A DNA stretch of 64,000 nt from Ovis canadensis (lineage: Eukaryota > Chordata > Mammalia > Artiodactyla > Bovidae): positions 34,054,501 through 34,118,500 of the forward strand of contig NC_091251.1 of NCBI RefSeq assembly GCF_042477335.2, written 5' to 3'. The notes under the pieces were generated by a model. It was not told the DNA's origin. It ran no database searches and saw only the letters and a program-made list of their open reading frames with translations. Both the position numbers and the translations under genes were made by a program. Below, in pieces: positions 33,626-48,600 of the stretch; position 1 is the stretch's first letter, and every line of letters begins with the position of its first letter.

Positions 33626-36600
33626 GTGAGGAGACGGCGTTGCCGGGGTGTCGGAGGGAAGCGGACCCGGTAGAGCCGAGTCTCTGCCGCGGCGCAGGCG
33701 CAGTGTCCGGGCTCGGCGCGAGCGAGCTCAGGCCGCCAGCGCGAGCCTCCGGATCCGCGCGCACGGTGGTTGGCGAGGCTCGCGCTGGAGTAGAAATAGC
33801 GCCGGTTCCCGCCTTAACGGTAGCGGCGCGAGCCCAAAATGGGAGGGTGCGCGCTACTCTCCTGGAGTGTCTTAAGCTCCTTCCTCGTTCCCCCACCCCC
33901 TCCTTGTTTGTGTCTGTGGTTTCGGCGCATGCGCTGCAGAAGGAGTTAAATCCCACTACAACCACCGGCGTTGCTGGCCTGAGGGGGGCGAGTTGGGCTG
34001 GGTCGGAGTTAGGGGTATAGTTGGCCGGAGGGGTTGATGGGGTTGGTTATTGGTATCCGAATGAATAGAATTGGGGTAGGGCAAAAATGTCTGCTTGACT
34101 AGGTTAGGAGGTGAGATGAAGAGAAGCCTTGATTTGAAGGGACTTGGTTAGCCAGAAGTGTATATTTTATAGGGCATCCTGAAGCAATTTGGGTGGATAA
34201 GAGTTTGGTGAATATTGATGAGAGAGGTGAGGTGGGCTGGTATGTATTGGGGATTTTGAATCTGCTTAAGTAGATTAGGGTGGGATTGCCAAGAGGTAGA
34301 CGGATGAATTGGTGTGTTTATTTGGTGTAAATGGAGGGAAGGTGAGGATCTCCTGATTTTGATTTGCGTTAGTTAGGATACGTGACCACTAGTACGGTTT
34401 TGGGGGCTTCCCTGGTGGCTCAGAGGTTAAAGCGTCTGCCTCCAATGCGGGAGACCCGGGTTCGATCCCTGGGTCGGGAAGATTCCCCTGGAGAAGGAAA
34501 TGGTAACCCACTCCAGTATTCTTGCCTGGAGAATCCCATAGACAGAGGAGCCTGGTAGGCTGCAGTCCACGGGGTCGCAGAGAGTCGGACACGACTGAGC
34601 GACTTCACTCACTCACTCACTCAGTACGGTTTTGGGCTGGGTTGGCTCAAGGGTTAAGTTGGCAGACCGTTGCTTATACTGAAGCTGACAGTTTCGTGTG
34701 TGTGTGTTTATAAATTTGGTAAATCTAGTTGCCACTCTTTTGGAAACAATACAAGTTCATTTGAGTAGATCTAATCCTGGGTAACTGATCAAATAATTCA
34801 CTGAGGACAAAATCATGGTTTCATGTGTTTGAACCTGGTTTGAGTATTTGAAGTGAAGGGCCAGATTTAGAAGGAACACTAGTCAGAAGTGCAGAAGACA
34901 ATAGCGATTGTAGTACTGTCAGATTTTATTGCATAGCCAGATTTCTTCAATATGCCTGCATTTTACATCTGTACATTTGGTAGCAGTAACCATGGCTACC
35001 TTTAAGGGTCTTCTGAAGAATGAGAACAGTATTAGTAAAGGGCATTTAGGTCCTTGGAAAAGTACAGTTTAAGTGTGTATGGTTAGTCATTGCATTTGAT
35101 GAAGAGATTGGGGGAGGGGTATTTTTTGCTTTTGTTTTTCCTGGTTTCTGACTTTTGCCCTTCTCTATACCAGGCTCTAATGCTAGAAAATTTACAAAAA
35201 CACTCAACCCCGCATGCTGCATTCCAGCCAAATTCCCAGGTAAGAAAGAAGATTCATTACCGGGGTGAACTCTGAATGCACAGAGACAGGGAAGGACATG
35301 ATGTTGTATGTTTGGCGCTTGGTTTCTCACCAGTATTTTCCTAAGTTCCTTGGGTTGAAAATGTTTTCCTACTGGGACAATTGAATTCTAATAAAGAAGT
35401 CAAGAATCAGAAGAGCTCTAAGTTAATTTTTGATTCTTGAAATGGTGTGTGCAGAAAGATGTGGTTCCAGTTGATTAAGTGGAGTGCAAGGGTCTGAAGT
35501 CATTTATTTGACATTGATTTGAGAGAAGTAGTTGATGTCCTTGTAGATATGAAGTAGACAGTCACCATGGCAGTATAGGAAAATACCTCCTGATCCAAGA
35601 AGAATTCTTGTGTTGACATAAATTTTCCAAGAAATCAATCCTTTGGGGATCATCCACCATTATCAGTGTTAATATTAACTATGGAGTCATTCCTGAGCAT
35701 TGTTACTTGCAGCAAGAAACTTAACCTTCGGAGACCTTGATTTCCTCAGTTTCCCTGTATCCGAGATGAGAAAAGGTTGAACTAGATCGATAGTTTTATA
35801 ACTGCTGAGATTTTGTGGAGATGCTTTTGGAGGCTTCCCACAGGAAATTTCTTTCCAAGTGAGCAGCAGTTCGCATTTCCCCCCTAAGCTAGAATAGCAT
35901 TGAGTTTCTGCATAAGATTTCTTTGAAAGAAACCATTCCCAGTTTTTTTTTTTTATGTTAGACTATGTAGTCTCTTAAGATTCTTTTCAGCTTTACCATT
36001 TCCTCATTATAGTGTGCCACGCACTTAAAGGAAAAATCCAGGTCTTTGTTAGTGCAACGGTGTGCAGCTTCAGTACTAGATGAAATCCCAAGATACTGTG
36101 GAAAAACAAGAGAGCTTTCCTACTCCCTTGTTATTAGCGTATTAAGCTGAAAGTATCATAATCTAACTAGCTTACAGAGGTTTAGTTAAGTATTTTAGCA
36201 AACATAAGAAACTGCATGTTAATCAGTTTACCATTCTATTCCTTTCACCCATTACATTTTTGTCTTTTTGTGCTTTTATTAACATAGGATTTTTGCAACA
36301 AATACTTACATTCTCTAATAACTTGCAACCCACACTTGATTAGTGTCCAATGACTATCAAGAGACTTATCTCTATTTTAGGTGAAAATAAACTTTTACCA
36401 TCCTTAGGAAAGAAGACTAATGACATAAAAAGCATTCAGGTATTTTTCCTTTTTTGGAGTTATACTAAGACTTGCTAAGCAAGAAGGTTCTTGAGAGGAG
36501 GGCTTGTGAAGAAAAAGCTGAAGGGCTAAAGAGTGACATGGGACTCTTGGATTTTAAATATTGTCACGAAAGATTTCTTCTCACCCAAAGAAGATGAAGT

Positions 36601-39600
36601 TAGAACTCTGTCTATATGCTGAATGGACATCCCTTTTCTTAGTCTCTTGCTTTCCAGCTTTTTAAGTCTGATATTGAATTTTGGAGATGTTTAAATGTTT
36701 CCTGACTAGGTGGAGATTGATCTTTTGTGTCAACTAAAGATGAATTAGTATGAACTAGTGTTTTTTTCTCTTCAGTTTTTTATATTATTAAAAGGAAAAA
36801 TTAGATATATGGTTTAGATTGTCTAAAAATTTAGTTTAAAAGACATAGTTTTATAGGAGTTTATTTCTTTTTAAATTATTTGTGCATCACTGGTTGGTTG
36901 GGAACTGAATATTTAAAATAAAAGATTATGTGTGCAGTTCCTCTTTTTGCCATCTTTTGTGAATCATAGGGCTATATATTTTGGTCCTCAGTTTAGGAGT
37001 AGCTTAGAAAAGGGCCCTCCAGTATTATCTTTCTTGGGTCCAGATATAATCCTTTGCTCCATGGAATTTTCTTCCTAGCCTTTTCCTGGTTTGCTTTTCT
37101 AGACTATCTTTTTCCATTTCTTCTGTGCAGATTGGTGAGGAAATGAGCCAGAACAGTTTTATAAAGCAGTATCTGGAAAAGCAGCAGGAGCTGCTTAGGC
37201 AGCGTTTGGAACGTGAAGCTCGAGAAGCTGCAGAACTTGAAGGTAAGTCCAGACTGTTGCTTCTCACATGGAGTCTTTCCTTCTTACTCCTGTCACCGAG
37301 TAGATGGGCCTATTTCACTTGGCAGTTTCAGGAATGTAAGTCAGGATGAAACTGCCACTTACTTGCTTTGGTAGTTTATGGATCCAAGTGAGTTACTCTT
37401 TACATTTTGTCAGGGAAGAAGACACTTAATTTGACTTAATCTTGTTAGAAGAGGATTCCTGCCAACAGGAAGAGTTATACGTAAATTAAGCTATCCTTTG
37501 ACAGACTAGAAAAACCGGGGAGTTTTTCTCTTATGTACAGCGCTCTCTTTAGTATATAATCTGTATCCATGACTTTGCCTGACCTCCTTCACTCCTCTGC
37601 ATATTCCCACATGCTGAGCCCTACACTCCCTCCCTGCCCCGACCCAATCTGTACTTTGCAGAAGCTTCAGCTGATTCGGAGGATGAGATGATCCATCCCG
37701 AGGGAGTGGCTTCCCTGCTGCCTCCTGACTTTCAGAGCAGCCTGGAGAGACCAGAGCTGGAGCTCAGCAGACATTCACCCAGTACGTATCTCCCTCCCCA
37801 CTGTGCTGTTTTAACAATCTTGTGTAGTTGGTGGGGGGAGGTAGGTAGACCTCCTTTCATGCTAAGCTTCCATTAAAGTCTCAGGGCAGTTCTTTGACAG
37901 TGTTATTTGACATCTGTTTTTCATGGAAATTATGTCCTTTTTGAATTCTGCTTTCACCTCAATGTTGTGTTAACCTCTTAGAGTATTTTATAAGGCGGTC
38001 TGATTTTTCTTCTCACCTATATACCTCTCTAACTTCCTGTACTGTACCTCTGAATTTAGCAGGAGTCACAAGTCGTTTTCATCTCTTCACCAGTTGTATA
38101 TGTTCTGTGTCCCACATCCAGTCATACTCCCAGATGGACATCTGCAGTTTATTAATTCATTCAGCAAGTTTTTACTGAGTGTCTATTATATGCTAGGCAT
38201 GTGCTAGGCACCAAAAATGTAGTAAAAAGACAAGTCTCTGCTATAATGAAGCATACAGTCTAGTGAGCAGATGGACATTAAACAAATTATTACATAATTA
38301 ACTAGAGTCATACTGTGTGCTGAGAGGCAATGCAGAGTATTATATGAGCATATTACAAGGAATTCAAACCTGATGTGTGGAATTGGTTCAGGCAGGGTTA
38401 ATTTTTTCACATTTTAGAAAGCATTTTGCACCCACTTTTGCATAGTATCTCAAACAAAAATCTGTAAATACAGCCTTTGTCTTCTAGAAACTTACTTAAG
38501 TATACCTTTAGGAGAACGTGTATATAAGACATGTGGATAGTAGGTAGATAAAGGAAGCCAGTGTGTAAACTAACAAGTATTTTGAATAACTATTAATGTT
38601 AGTGGTCATGGGGACAGTGATGATTCCGTATTTTTAATATTTTTAGAATGCATGTTAGTTGTCAGTGTTCCTTCTCAAATAAAAATTAGCCAAAAAACTA
38701 TGTATTGAGTTCTGCTGTATACATGTCTCCACGCTGGAATATGTGGTGGGGTGTCAGCACCTTGTACAGTCTGTTAGGGAGAGAGAAGACAATCACACAT
38801 AAAGGTAACAATAGAAGATGGTATGTGTTAAGTAACATACGAGGAGTACAGACACACGTACTGTCAGAATTCGAAAGATGAAAAATTCACTGAGAACCAG
38901 AAAGATGATAGAGAGCTTTATTAAGGAGGTGTAGTATTTGAGCTGACCCTTAGAATAGGTAGGATTTGAGCTGGCACAGAAAAGACAAGAAGGTATTTTT
39001 AGGAAGGAACAGAGGCACGGGAATAGGAATGAAGGTGATATTTAATTTTAAAGGTAATGGAGGAACCATTGAAACTTCTTGATGGGAATATGATCTGATA
39101 AACTCTCTTGGAAAAGAGAGAACCTCTCTCTGGCCTAAATGTAATCTGAAGTGAAAATGAGGAATGTCCTGAAATAGATGAAGGTTTAAAAAGCAAATAT
39201 TTAGAGTGAAGAAGGTGGCTAGTCTATTCAGTGCTTTGAGTCATCAGAAGGACTATGCCTGTGGCTATAATTGATGAGGGGAAAGAGGGGGTAGGTGAAA
39301 GGAAAGAGGTGAAAAATTCGAAATGAATGTAGTAAATTGTAGAGTGGTTTGGTGATTTAGTTGCTAAGTCGTGTTTGACTCTTTGTGATCCCATGGACTG
39401 GTAGCCCGCCAAGCTCCTCCGTCTATGGGATTTTCCAGGCAGGAATACTGGAGTGGGTTAAAACTGTACGGTGCAACTAACGATTGCTCTGTGTCTTGTT
39501 CAGTATACCCTGTCCATAAACTTTTCTACCTCTGACCTTGGCTAGAATATGAACTTCATTACAGATGGGGCATAAAATGTGGTCAGAGTCCTAAGTGGAG

Positions 39601-42600
39601 TGGTAGTTTTGGAGTTCTAGCAATGCTTGGTTGGATCAGTAGTAATGCCTGGAATTTACCCAGAAGTTAGGTTTGTTTCAGGTATACAGTGTCAGTCTGC
39701 CATAGGCCAGTAAACTATTAGGATTCCAGTTTATTTGTTAGCTTTGGATGTTTGGGGTTCCTTGTTGTGTAACATTTTGATTAAGGCTCCTAGTAACATA
39801 CGTTGTTAATCAACAGTGGCACCTGAGGATTTTTTTTTTTTTTTTTGGATATTGTTTTTTAAGAATATGAATTCCTGGTCCCTGCCCCAAGAATCTCAAG
39901 GAGTGTAAGTCCTGAGACCTTAAACGTTTTTTAAAAGTCTGGTAGTTCTGTTGATGAACTCAGTTTATGAATGACTGCCGGAGTCCAACTCTAGCAGGCA
40001 GGGATTCAACCTGAAGAGATGAACGGCGTCGGCGATAAGACAGCCTCTCAATTTTCTATGGACTGCCTGTTTATTCCAAGTTTAAGATTCTCTTTTATAC
40101 TTTTACAAAAGCATTAGGCCAGAGGTTTGACATTTTCAGTTCCCCCTCTCCCAGATTTATTATCTCTCTAAACCATTGTTGCTCTTCAGAGTTCCTGCTT
40201 CAGTGATTCTCTGGGAATCAGCCTTATCATCTATTGTCTACCTTCTCTAATGTGTCCTGTAGTTAACTTGTGATTACGTTGTAACTCATGCTACATTGCT
40301 CAGGTTACTACTTATCTTCCTAAGTCCTGTTTGCCCCTAACATCCTGAGCTCACTCTCTCTTAAAAAGGCTTCTAGCTATAGTGTTTCTAAAAATTCCTA
40401 ACTTCTATAAGCTATAGTAAAATATGCTAACTTTACAACATTCCTTAAATCTTTAACTTCTAACTGTTTTAATTATTTCTAAGCCCTAAATTCAGTAAAC
40501 TCCTTTGCCATAAACATTGTCCTTGCAAATAGGCTTCAGATATCAATCTCTCCCATGGCCTCAAGCTGCGGCCTATGTGCTCATCCTGGAACACTTTTTT
40601 ATAAAAGTCCTTGAACAAATGTCAATGATTAACTTTATGAATTATTTTCAGAGCAATGCTACAGAAGGCTTGATGCCTTCTCATGCTCCTCTCAAGAACA
40701 ATAAGCACCTTAATATTCCTTTTCAGTCAACTCAGCTGACGAGAGGAAAAGACAAGTCAGAATTACAAGGCCTAACTCCTTCATCCCGGGAACCGTGCCT
40801 GCGGAATGAGGAGAAGGGGCTGGGAACCGTGCCTCCATTTTGTCAGTAATGCGTAACGTGGCTCCCGACATCTCCCCCTTTTTTATTTTTTAGGGCATAG
40901 GTATGAAACTCAGTAGATAGAGCAGAGACATTTCGGCTGACTATTCTGAAAAGGCACAGGGCCATTACACAAATCAGAATTAACAGGCATAAGCACATGG
41001 CCACATTAATCATTATTGTAGAAAAGGATCCATGGGAAAGATACCCCTCCAGATTTTCAAAGAGGCAATTAGAAAGCCATTGAAAGGAAAAGTCAGACTC
41101 CGCCTGCTTCATATTCTGAATATCCTGGTGTAACTTAGAAATGTCAGTACTAAAATCTGAATAAGATTTCAGACATGTAAAATATGATTTCTAATGCGTT
41201 CCTAAGAGAGCATGGACTCATTCACTTGTAGAGGGGTAACGCACGTCCATTTAAATTCAGCATGGCACCTTAAAGACAATTTAATTTTTAAATTTGTAAT
41301 TTCTTGCCCTGTAAGCAGGACTGTTTCTTCTAAAGCATTGACCTTATTTTCTATTTTCTTATCTATAATTTCCTGCATAGTAAGAGCTACGGAGACATTT
41401 TTGGACAGCGGATCGACAAACGAGGCCGTATGCACTTCTTTTGACAGGGCAACAGCAGAGACCGTAACTGATGCAATTGTGGCAATCAAGGCAGTTATTC
41501 CCACAACCAGAGCTGCAATGAATCTCTTAGGTCGAGAAATTAAGCCATTAAGTTCATATAAAACTTCCAATGCATAATCATCAAACCATTGTCCCTCTAA
41601 TTTTACAGGAACCATCAAATATGGTGGTTGCTTTACAATCATCACAGCCTTGTAATTATTATGATCATTCCCATCAACACAATTTGATATAAAACAATTC
41701 ACATATATAACATTGTAAACAGTTTTTCCTTCAGAAACTTCAAATCACTCTGATTTCTGGCCCACAGAAAGGCCTAGGGAGAATGTACACAGGCCCGTAC
41801 AATATATCTTTGTTCATTTAAAGGTCTATGTAAAATCACAGGTGCCATGGCAGCCAGTGCTTTCCATAACTCAGGCTGCATGGGACCCGTTCCGTCAAAG
41901 CTCACTAGAGGAGGAACCCGTCCATTGGCATGCCACCTAGTGATCACTAAAGGCATAGGGAGAAATGAATTATTCCATGTGGACCTATAAGGCTCTACAT
42001 AAATCAAGCCCCGTCGTTGATTCAAAAGATAGGGGCACCCCCAGTTGGTCAGAAAATGTCTGGTGGCAGCAATGGGAATAGATAACTTTATGACGTACAT
42101 GCATTCTTTCCAATGAGGAAAGCCAGAAATTCTGCTTATGCTTTCCCAGGCCTGTAGTCCTTGTTCATCAGAGTCCAAAGTGGGGAGTGCACAGCTCAGA
42201 TAGTCCTTTAAATGAGGGGCTGCCTTTTTTAAGGCTTCAAATAGTCTTTCTTGCACCCCCGGCATCAGCAGTTATAAAGACCAAAAGTCTTTCTTGCCAT
42301 CGCTTCTCGGAGAATCAGTGAGCATGCCTTTCAAGGAAGTGCTAATGCATCCATTCAAAACTGGAGCTGCTGCTTGTAGAGAGGAAGGTATGGCAAAGCA
42401 AATAGGTGGATAAATGGACACCTGAAAAGTTGAAGGGAGTGCTGACTGCTGTTTTAGCATTATTAGGATAGATGGAAGCCCCACCCAAAAGAAGAGTATC
42501 ATTAACAAAAACACGAATGGGCTCATTCATCCAATCAACAGGCTGGAAAGAAGGTGGATTAGGCAAATAGGCTCAGTGAACTTTTTCTGAGCTGGAGGGC

Positions 42601-45600
42601 CTGACAAGCCAACACAGCAAGCATAGCCACAAACATTATCATAGGAGTGGCCTCGTATCTCCCCCTTTCTATTAATTCTTCAGCCCGCTGAGCGAGATGT
42701 TTTAGCTGGCCCCACGTTGGTACCGTGCTGGAAGTGGTTGTTTAAGTACGATGACGGTGACGAGGTGGGGCAGAATACTGTTGAACTCGATCAACATGTG
42801 TCTCCTGAAGTGCCAGGTGCCTGAAGCGATCAGGCGAAGGGTCACTCTCCCTTTGGCGTTTCCTTGGCTCCCTCAGGTTTGGACTCGACGAGCTTCTGGT
42901 CTCCCCATCTTTCCTTGGTCCCGGACTCCAGGCCTTCAGAGATTTTAGTAACCTCAGGGGTCCAAACAGGAGAAGTAGAATCCTGTGGAAGCACACAAGT
43001 ATACCCTCTCCCACAAGTTAGCAGTGTATCTGGCCCTTTCCACTCTCCTGTAAGGAGGTCTTTTCACTTAACTAGAGGCCGAGTCTTAGCCCCTTCAGGA
43101 GTCCAGTGTCTTGTCATTGCAGTCTGTCCCTGTGTGTCCACATTTTAAATGATTAATTACAAACAAAGCATGGTGTAAAACATGATATGGAGGGGAATAT
43201 TTAAATTTTCCCTGTCTTAATTTAGCTATCTGACTTTTTAAAGTCTGGTGTGCCCTCTCCACTATGGCTTGGCCTTGGGGATTATAAGGTATTCCTGTTG
43301 AATGTACTATGGAAAATTGTTGACAACATCTCTTAAAAGCAGCAGAAGTATAAGCTGGGGCATTATCTGTTTTTATCTGTTCAGGGAGTCCTATTTGGGA
43401 AAAGCACTGAAACAAGTGCTGAGTTACATCTCTTGTTGCTTCACCTGATCTAGCAGAGGCTGTAATAACATGAGAAAAGGTATCTACGGTAACAACCACA
43501 AAGGACAGGTTTCCAAAGGCCAGGATATGAGTTAACGTCCATTTGCCAGAGAGCATTAGGCCTAAGGCCTTGGGGATTTACTCCTAATGGTGGAGATGGA
43601 TTAAATGTTGGACAGTTTGGACATAACTATTTGTCTAGCTGCTTCCCTAGGGATATGAAATTCATACCTTAAACCAGCTGCATTTTGATGATGAATTTTG
43701 TGAGAATTTTTGGCCTTGTCAATCTTTTCATGTAAGTTTAAAGCAATTACTTTAGTTAATGCATCTGCCAAAGCATTTCCCTCATGCAAAGGGCCGGGCA
43801 AGCCAGAATAGGCTCTCATATGTCCCACAAAATATTTTTTATCTCTATGTTTAATCTCCTTCAGTAAATCAGATAACAAGGAGAAGATGGTAGTTTTATT
43901 TTCCGGAATATTAGCAGTCTCAATATGAGGAAACAACCCTACAATATATCGGGAGTCAGTCAAAAGATTGAAGATACGGTGTCTCAAATGTTGAAAAGCC
44001 CAGATAACCGCCTTTAACTCAGCTCTCTGGGCTGATGTCTCTTCAATTACCTGAACATGGGATTTTCCATCAATAATTGTGACTGCTTTACCATTAGCGG
44101 AACCATCTGTGAAAACTAAAATTGCCCCTTCCAAAGGTTGAATAGAAAATTTCTTCGGAAAAATTACTGGATGTGTTTTCAAAAAATGCAACGGGGCTTG
44201 AGGGTAAATGAAACAAAATTTGACCCCTGAAATCTATCAAGGCAACTTGCCAATCATCATTATTTTGTAAAAGAAATTATAATTGATCTTTATTGAATGG
44301 AATCACTATACTTGTTACTTCTCTTTGAAAAAGTTTCACACTTCTTTTTTTACCTTTTATAATTAATTCTGTCACCAAGCTGGGATAAGATAAAACTGTT
44401 TTTCTTGGGGTCATTGGTAGATGGAGCCAGTGGGCCTTCTTGCCACAAGCATCCTGTAGGTGGATGCTCTGTGGCGAGAATAATTAAATCCCATCCTCTG
44501 GTAATATTAATCCTAATTAACTGATCATTTAAAGCTTCATCCACTTTAACAAGAGCCTCACTAGTCAACTTTCTCTTAGAACTGGGATTAGGATCACTTT
44601 AAGCAATCAAAGGCTTTCAATCTGCAGTAGTCAGTTTTAAATGTGGGCATATCCAATTAATATCCCCTAATAATTTCTGGAAATCATTTAAAGTTAGTAA
44701 ACATCTCAGCTGCAAAGGGGCATGACTCATGGTATGGGTATTTAATACCCTCCCTAAATGAGAAAAAGGAGGATTTACTTGTATCTTATCTGGAGCTATC
44801 TTTAAACCCCAGCTTTTCAAGGCCTCAATCAATTCAGATAAAATTTGTTGTAACAAGGTTCTGTCCTTATGAGCTGCCAAAATATCATCCATATAATATA
44901 TCAAATATAGATCTTTATACTTTGCTCTAACATTTTGCACCACTTGGTCTACAAATTTCTGACACAACGTGGGGACATTTTTCATTCCCTGAGTCAAAAC
45001 CTTCCATTGAAACCTTCTATAGGGCTGTTTAAAATTAGCTAAAGGGAGACTGAAGGCAAACCGCTTACCATGTTGGACAGCTAGGGGAATGGTAAAGAAA
45101 CAATCCTGTAGATTTTTTTTTTTTTTTTCCTGTAGATCTTTTAACTATCACATTATACTGAAAAGCCCAGCCACTGGGGAAGGGAGGCCCTCTGGAGGGC
45201 CCCCATGTCTTCCATAGTTGTATTTATAGCTCTCAAATCTTGTAACAATCTCCATTTTCCTGATTTTAATAACAAAAATAGGAGTATTCCAGGGGCTATT
45301 AGAAGGCTATATATGGCCAGCTGTCAATTGTCCCATAACTAAATCCTCAGCTGCCTGGAACTTTTCAGCTGTTAAAGGCCATTGCTCCACCCATACCAGA
45401 TCATCAGATTTCCAGGTAATAGGGTTGGCAGCAAGGCAACAGCCTCTAGGATAAATTTGAATATCCCAGACCTTCTCTGTTCTTGTTAGGAACCACCTCT
45501 AATGGTGAAACAATTTTCTGCTGATCTTTACCAAGCCCCTTACCAGGATTATACCTCATTTGCAGCATTTGATTTGTAACCTTTTCATCTGGGCTATATA

Positions 45601-48600
45601 AAAGCATCCCATCTGAGATAATGTATCTCTCCCCCATAAGGAAAAAGGTAGTGAAGGAACCACATATGGACATAAAGTGCCTTGTGCCCCCTTCTCATCT
45701 GACCATGTCAAAATTTGTGAGCTCTTAGCAACCGAGGGCACTGACCCTATTCCTACCAGGCCGGCAACTGGTCAAGCGTGTCGGCCAGGATGAGGGCCAA
45801 TCTTTTCCAGCAATGTAAGAGACGTCTGCTCCAGTATCTAACAGCCCTGACATTTTATTCCCTTGAATTAAAAGATCTTTTAAAGGCCTCGGTTCAGTTG
45901 AGTTCAGTCTCTCAGTCATGTCCAACTCTGTGACCCCATGAGTCGCAGCATGCCAGGCCTTCCTGTCTATCACCAACTCCCGGAGTTCACTCAGACTTAT
46001 GTCCATCGAGTCAGTGATACCATCCAGCCATCTCATCCTTTGTCGTCCCCTTCTCCTCCTGCCCCCAATCCCTCCCAGCATCAGAGTCTTTTCCAATGAG
46101 TCAGCTCTTCGCATGAGGTGGCCAGAGTACTGGAGTTTCAGCTTTAGCATCATTCCTTCTAAAGAAACCCCAGGGCTGATCTCGTTCAGAATGGACTGGT
46201 TAGATCTCCTTGCAGTCCAAGAGACTCATGAGTCTTCTCCACCGCCACTGTTCAAAAGCATCAATTCTTCGGCACTCAGCCTTCTTCACAGTCCAACTCT
46301 CACATCCATACATGACCACAGGAAAAACCATAGCCTTGACTAGACGGACCTTAGTCGGCAAAATGATGTCTCTGCTTTTGAATATGCTATCTAGGTTGGT
46401 CATAACTTTTCTTCCAAGGAGTAAGCGTCTTTTAATTTCATGGCTGCAGTCACCATCTGCAGTGACTTTGGAGCCCCAAAAAATAAAGTCTGACACTGTT
46501 TCCACTGTTTCCCCATCTATTTCCCATGAAGTGATGGGACCAGATGCCATGATCTTAGTTTTCTGAATGTTGAGCTTTACGCCAACTTTTTCACTCTCCA
46601 CTTTCACTTTCATCAAGAGGCTTTTGAGTTCCTCTTCACTTTCTGCCATAAGGGTGGTGTCATCTGCATATCTGAGGTTATTGATACTTCTCCCGGCAAT
46701 CTTGATTCCAGCTTGTGTTTCTTCCAGTCCAGCGTTTCTCATGATGTACTCTGCATAGAAGTTAAATAAGCAGGGTGACAATATACAGCCTTGACGTACT
46801 CCTTTTCCTATTTGGAACCAGGCTGTTGTTCCATGTCCAGTTCTAACTGTTGCTTCCTGACCTGCATACAGATTTCTCAAGAGGCAGGTCAGGTGGTCTG
46901 GTATGTCCATCTCTTTCAGAATTTTCCACAGTTTATTGTGATCCACACAGTCAAAGGCTTTGGCATAGTCAATAAAGCAGAAATAGATGTTTTTCTGGAA
47001 CTCTCTTGCCTTTTCCATGATCCAGCAGATGTTGGCAATTTGATCTCTGGTTCCTCTGCCTTTTCTAAAACCAGCTTGAACATCAGGAAGTTCACGGTTC
47101 AAGCTATAATTTCCTGCACCCAAAAAGCTAGATCACTAGTTCCAAATCCTCTGTGGCCCCTAGCTTGAGAAGTCAAGGTTTTTCCTGTCTGATAATAAGC
47201 TAAAAGCAAAAGCTGTGCTATTCTTTGATCTTTATTAATTAGCAGAATCTACTACACCAGGCACCACCTAACGTTAAAAAAGCGAGCTACATCCTAGCAC
47301 ATGTCCTACAATGCCCTCAGGTAGGGGGCCGCCACTCCTTTGGAATCTGAGTAACCAGCACGTCAGGGGTTAATATTGTTGTGGTGGTGGAACTGAGGTC
47401 CAGTCCTGCGCTACCTGGGGTTGATTGGCATGGCTTGTCCCTGCTTGGCAGGACATTGCTGGCAAAAATGCCCCATTTGGCCACAAGAAACATTTTCTAT
47501 TTGTAGAATCCTTTCCATTAGGATTAATCTTTTTTTTTTTTAAGCCTGGGTCAGGCCCCCCTGAGGGGGTTTTCTCCAAGGAGCAAGCTCTATATATTGT
47601 GCATGTGTCTGCTTTAAAAGCTCCTTTGTTTCAAAAAAAAAAAACACAAACCTCTTTCTCAGCCTTAGGCAATGCTCTGGGAGGCTTTGGAGGCAAAGTT
47701 GGGAGCTCCTGGGTCCTGGGAGGCACAAGTGGAGGTGGTGGTGGTCGCCTTAAGTCAGAAAGTGGTGGATAAATTTTTAAAGGTTTGCGTAGAGGGGGAG
47801 GGGGCTCGCCAGGGCACCCGGCCGCAGCGTCCTGTAAGCCCTCTCCTTCCTCGGGAGGTAGAGCACAGTCTCCCTCCTTTTCTTCGTCAATGGCAGAAAA
47901 TATGATCTGCGCAGAAGGTGGAGACCCACCACCATCCACCGTTGTAGCCTCCCCCTTAGGCTGTCTAACAGCCTCATGACAGGAGTCTAGGACATTTCTG
48001 ATCACATTCCACAGAGCAGAAGCATCTACAGGAACCTTTTCTGGCCCATGCAAAGTATAAAAGAAATGTAGAAATTTAGACAGTCTTGCTGTCCTTACTT
48101 TAACGCCTCTCTGGGCTAACATATGAAGTAATATTTCAATAAACATTTGTCTATTCTTAGATGGAGAGAAACCCATTCTTCTAGAAAATATTCTTACTGA
48201 TTCTGTACCCTCCTCACCCTGCCTAAACTGCAGAGGGGTGCCAGCCACCCACAGGTACAATCCTAACCGTCCCGCATTACAATCTCAAATTACTTACTCT
48301 TCAGTGTCCCCTCTTCTGGGCGCCACTTCCCAGAGTCCAACTCCAGCAGGCAGGGATGAAACTTGAAGAGATGAACGGTGTTGGCGATGAGACAGCCTCT
48401 CAATTTTCTATGGACTGCCTGTTTATTCCAAGTTTAAGATTCTCTTTTATACTTTTACAAAAGCATTAGGCCAGAGGTTTGACATTTTCAGTTCCCCCTC
48501 TCCCAGATTTATTATCTTCATAAATCAAACAGAGTTCCTGCTTCAGTGATTCTCTGGGAATCAGCCTTTCTTCCTAAGTCCTGTGTGCCCCTAACATCCT

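Noticed and set aside
40843-43014. A domesticated (intact) env gene
   Set aside because: The env region is split into several frames with stops between them.
46200-47123. 307-codon reverse-transcriptase frame as a host gene
   Set aside because: It is a truncated BovB LINE inside the provirus.
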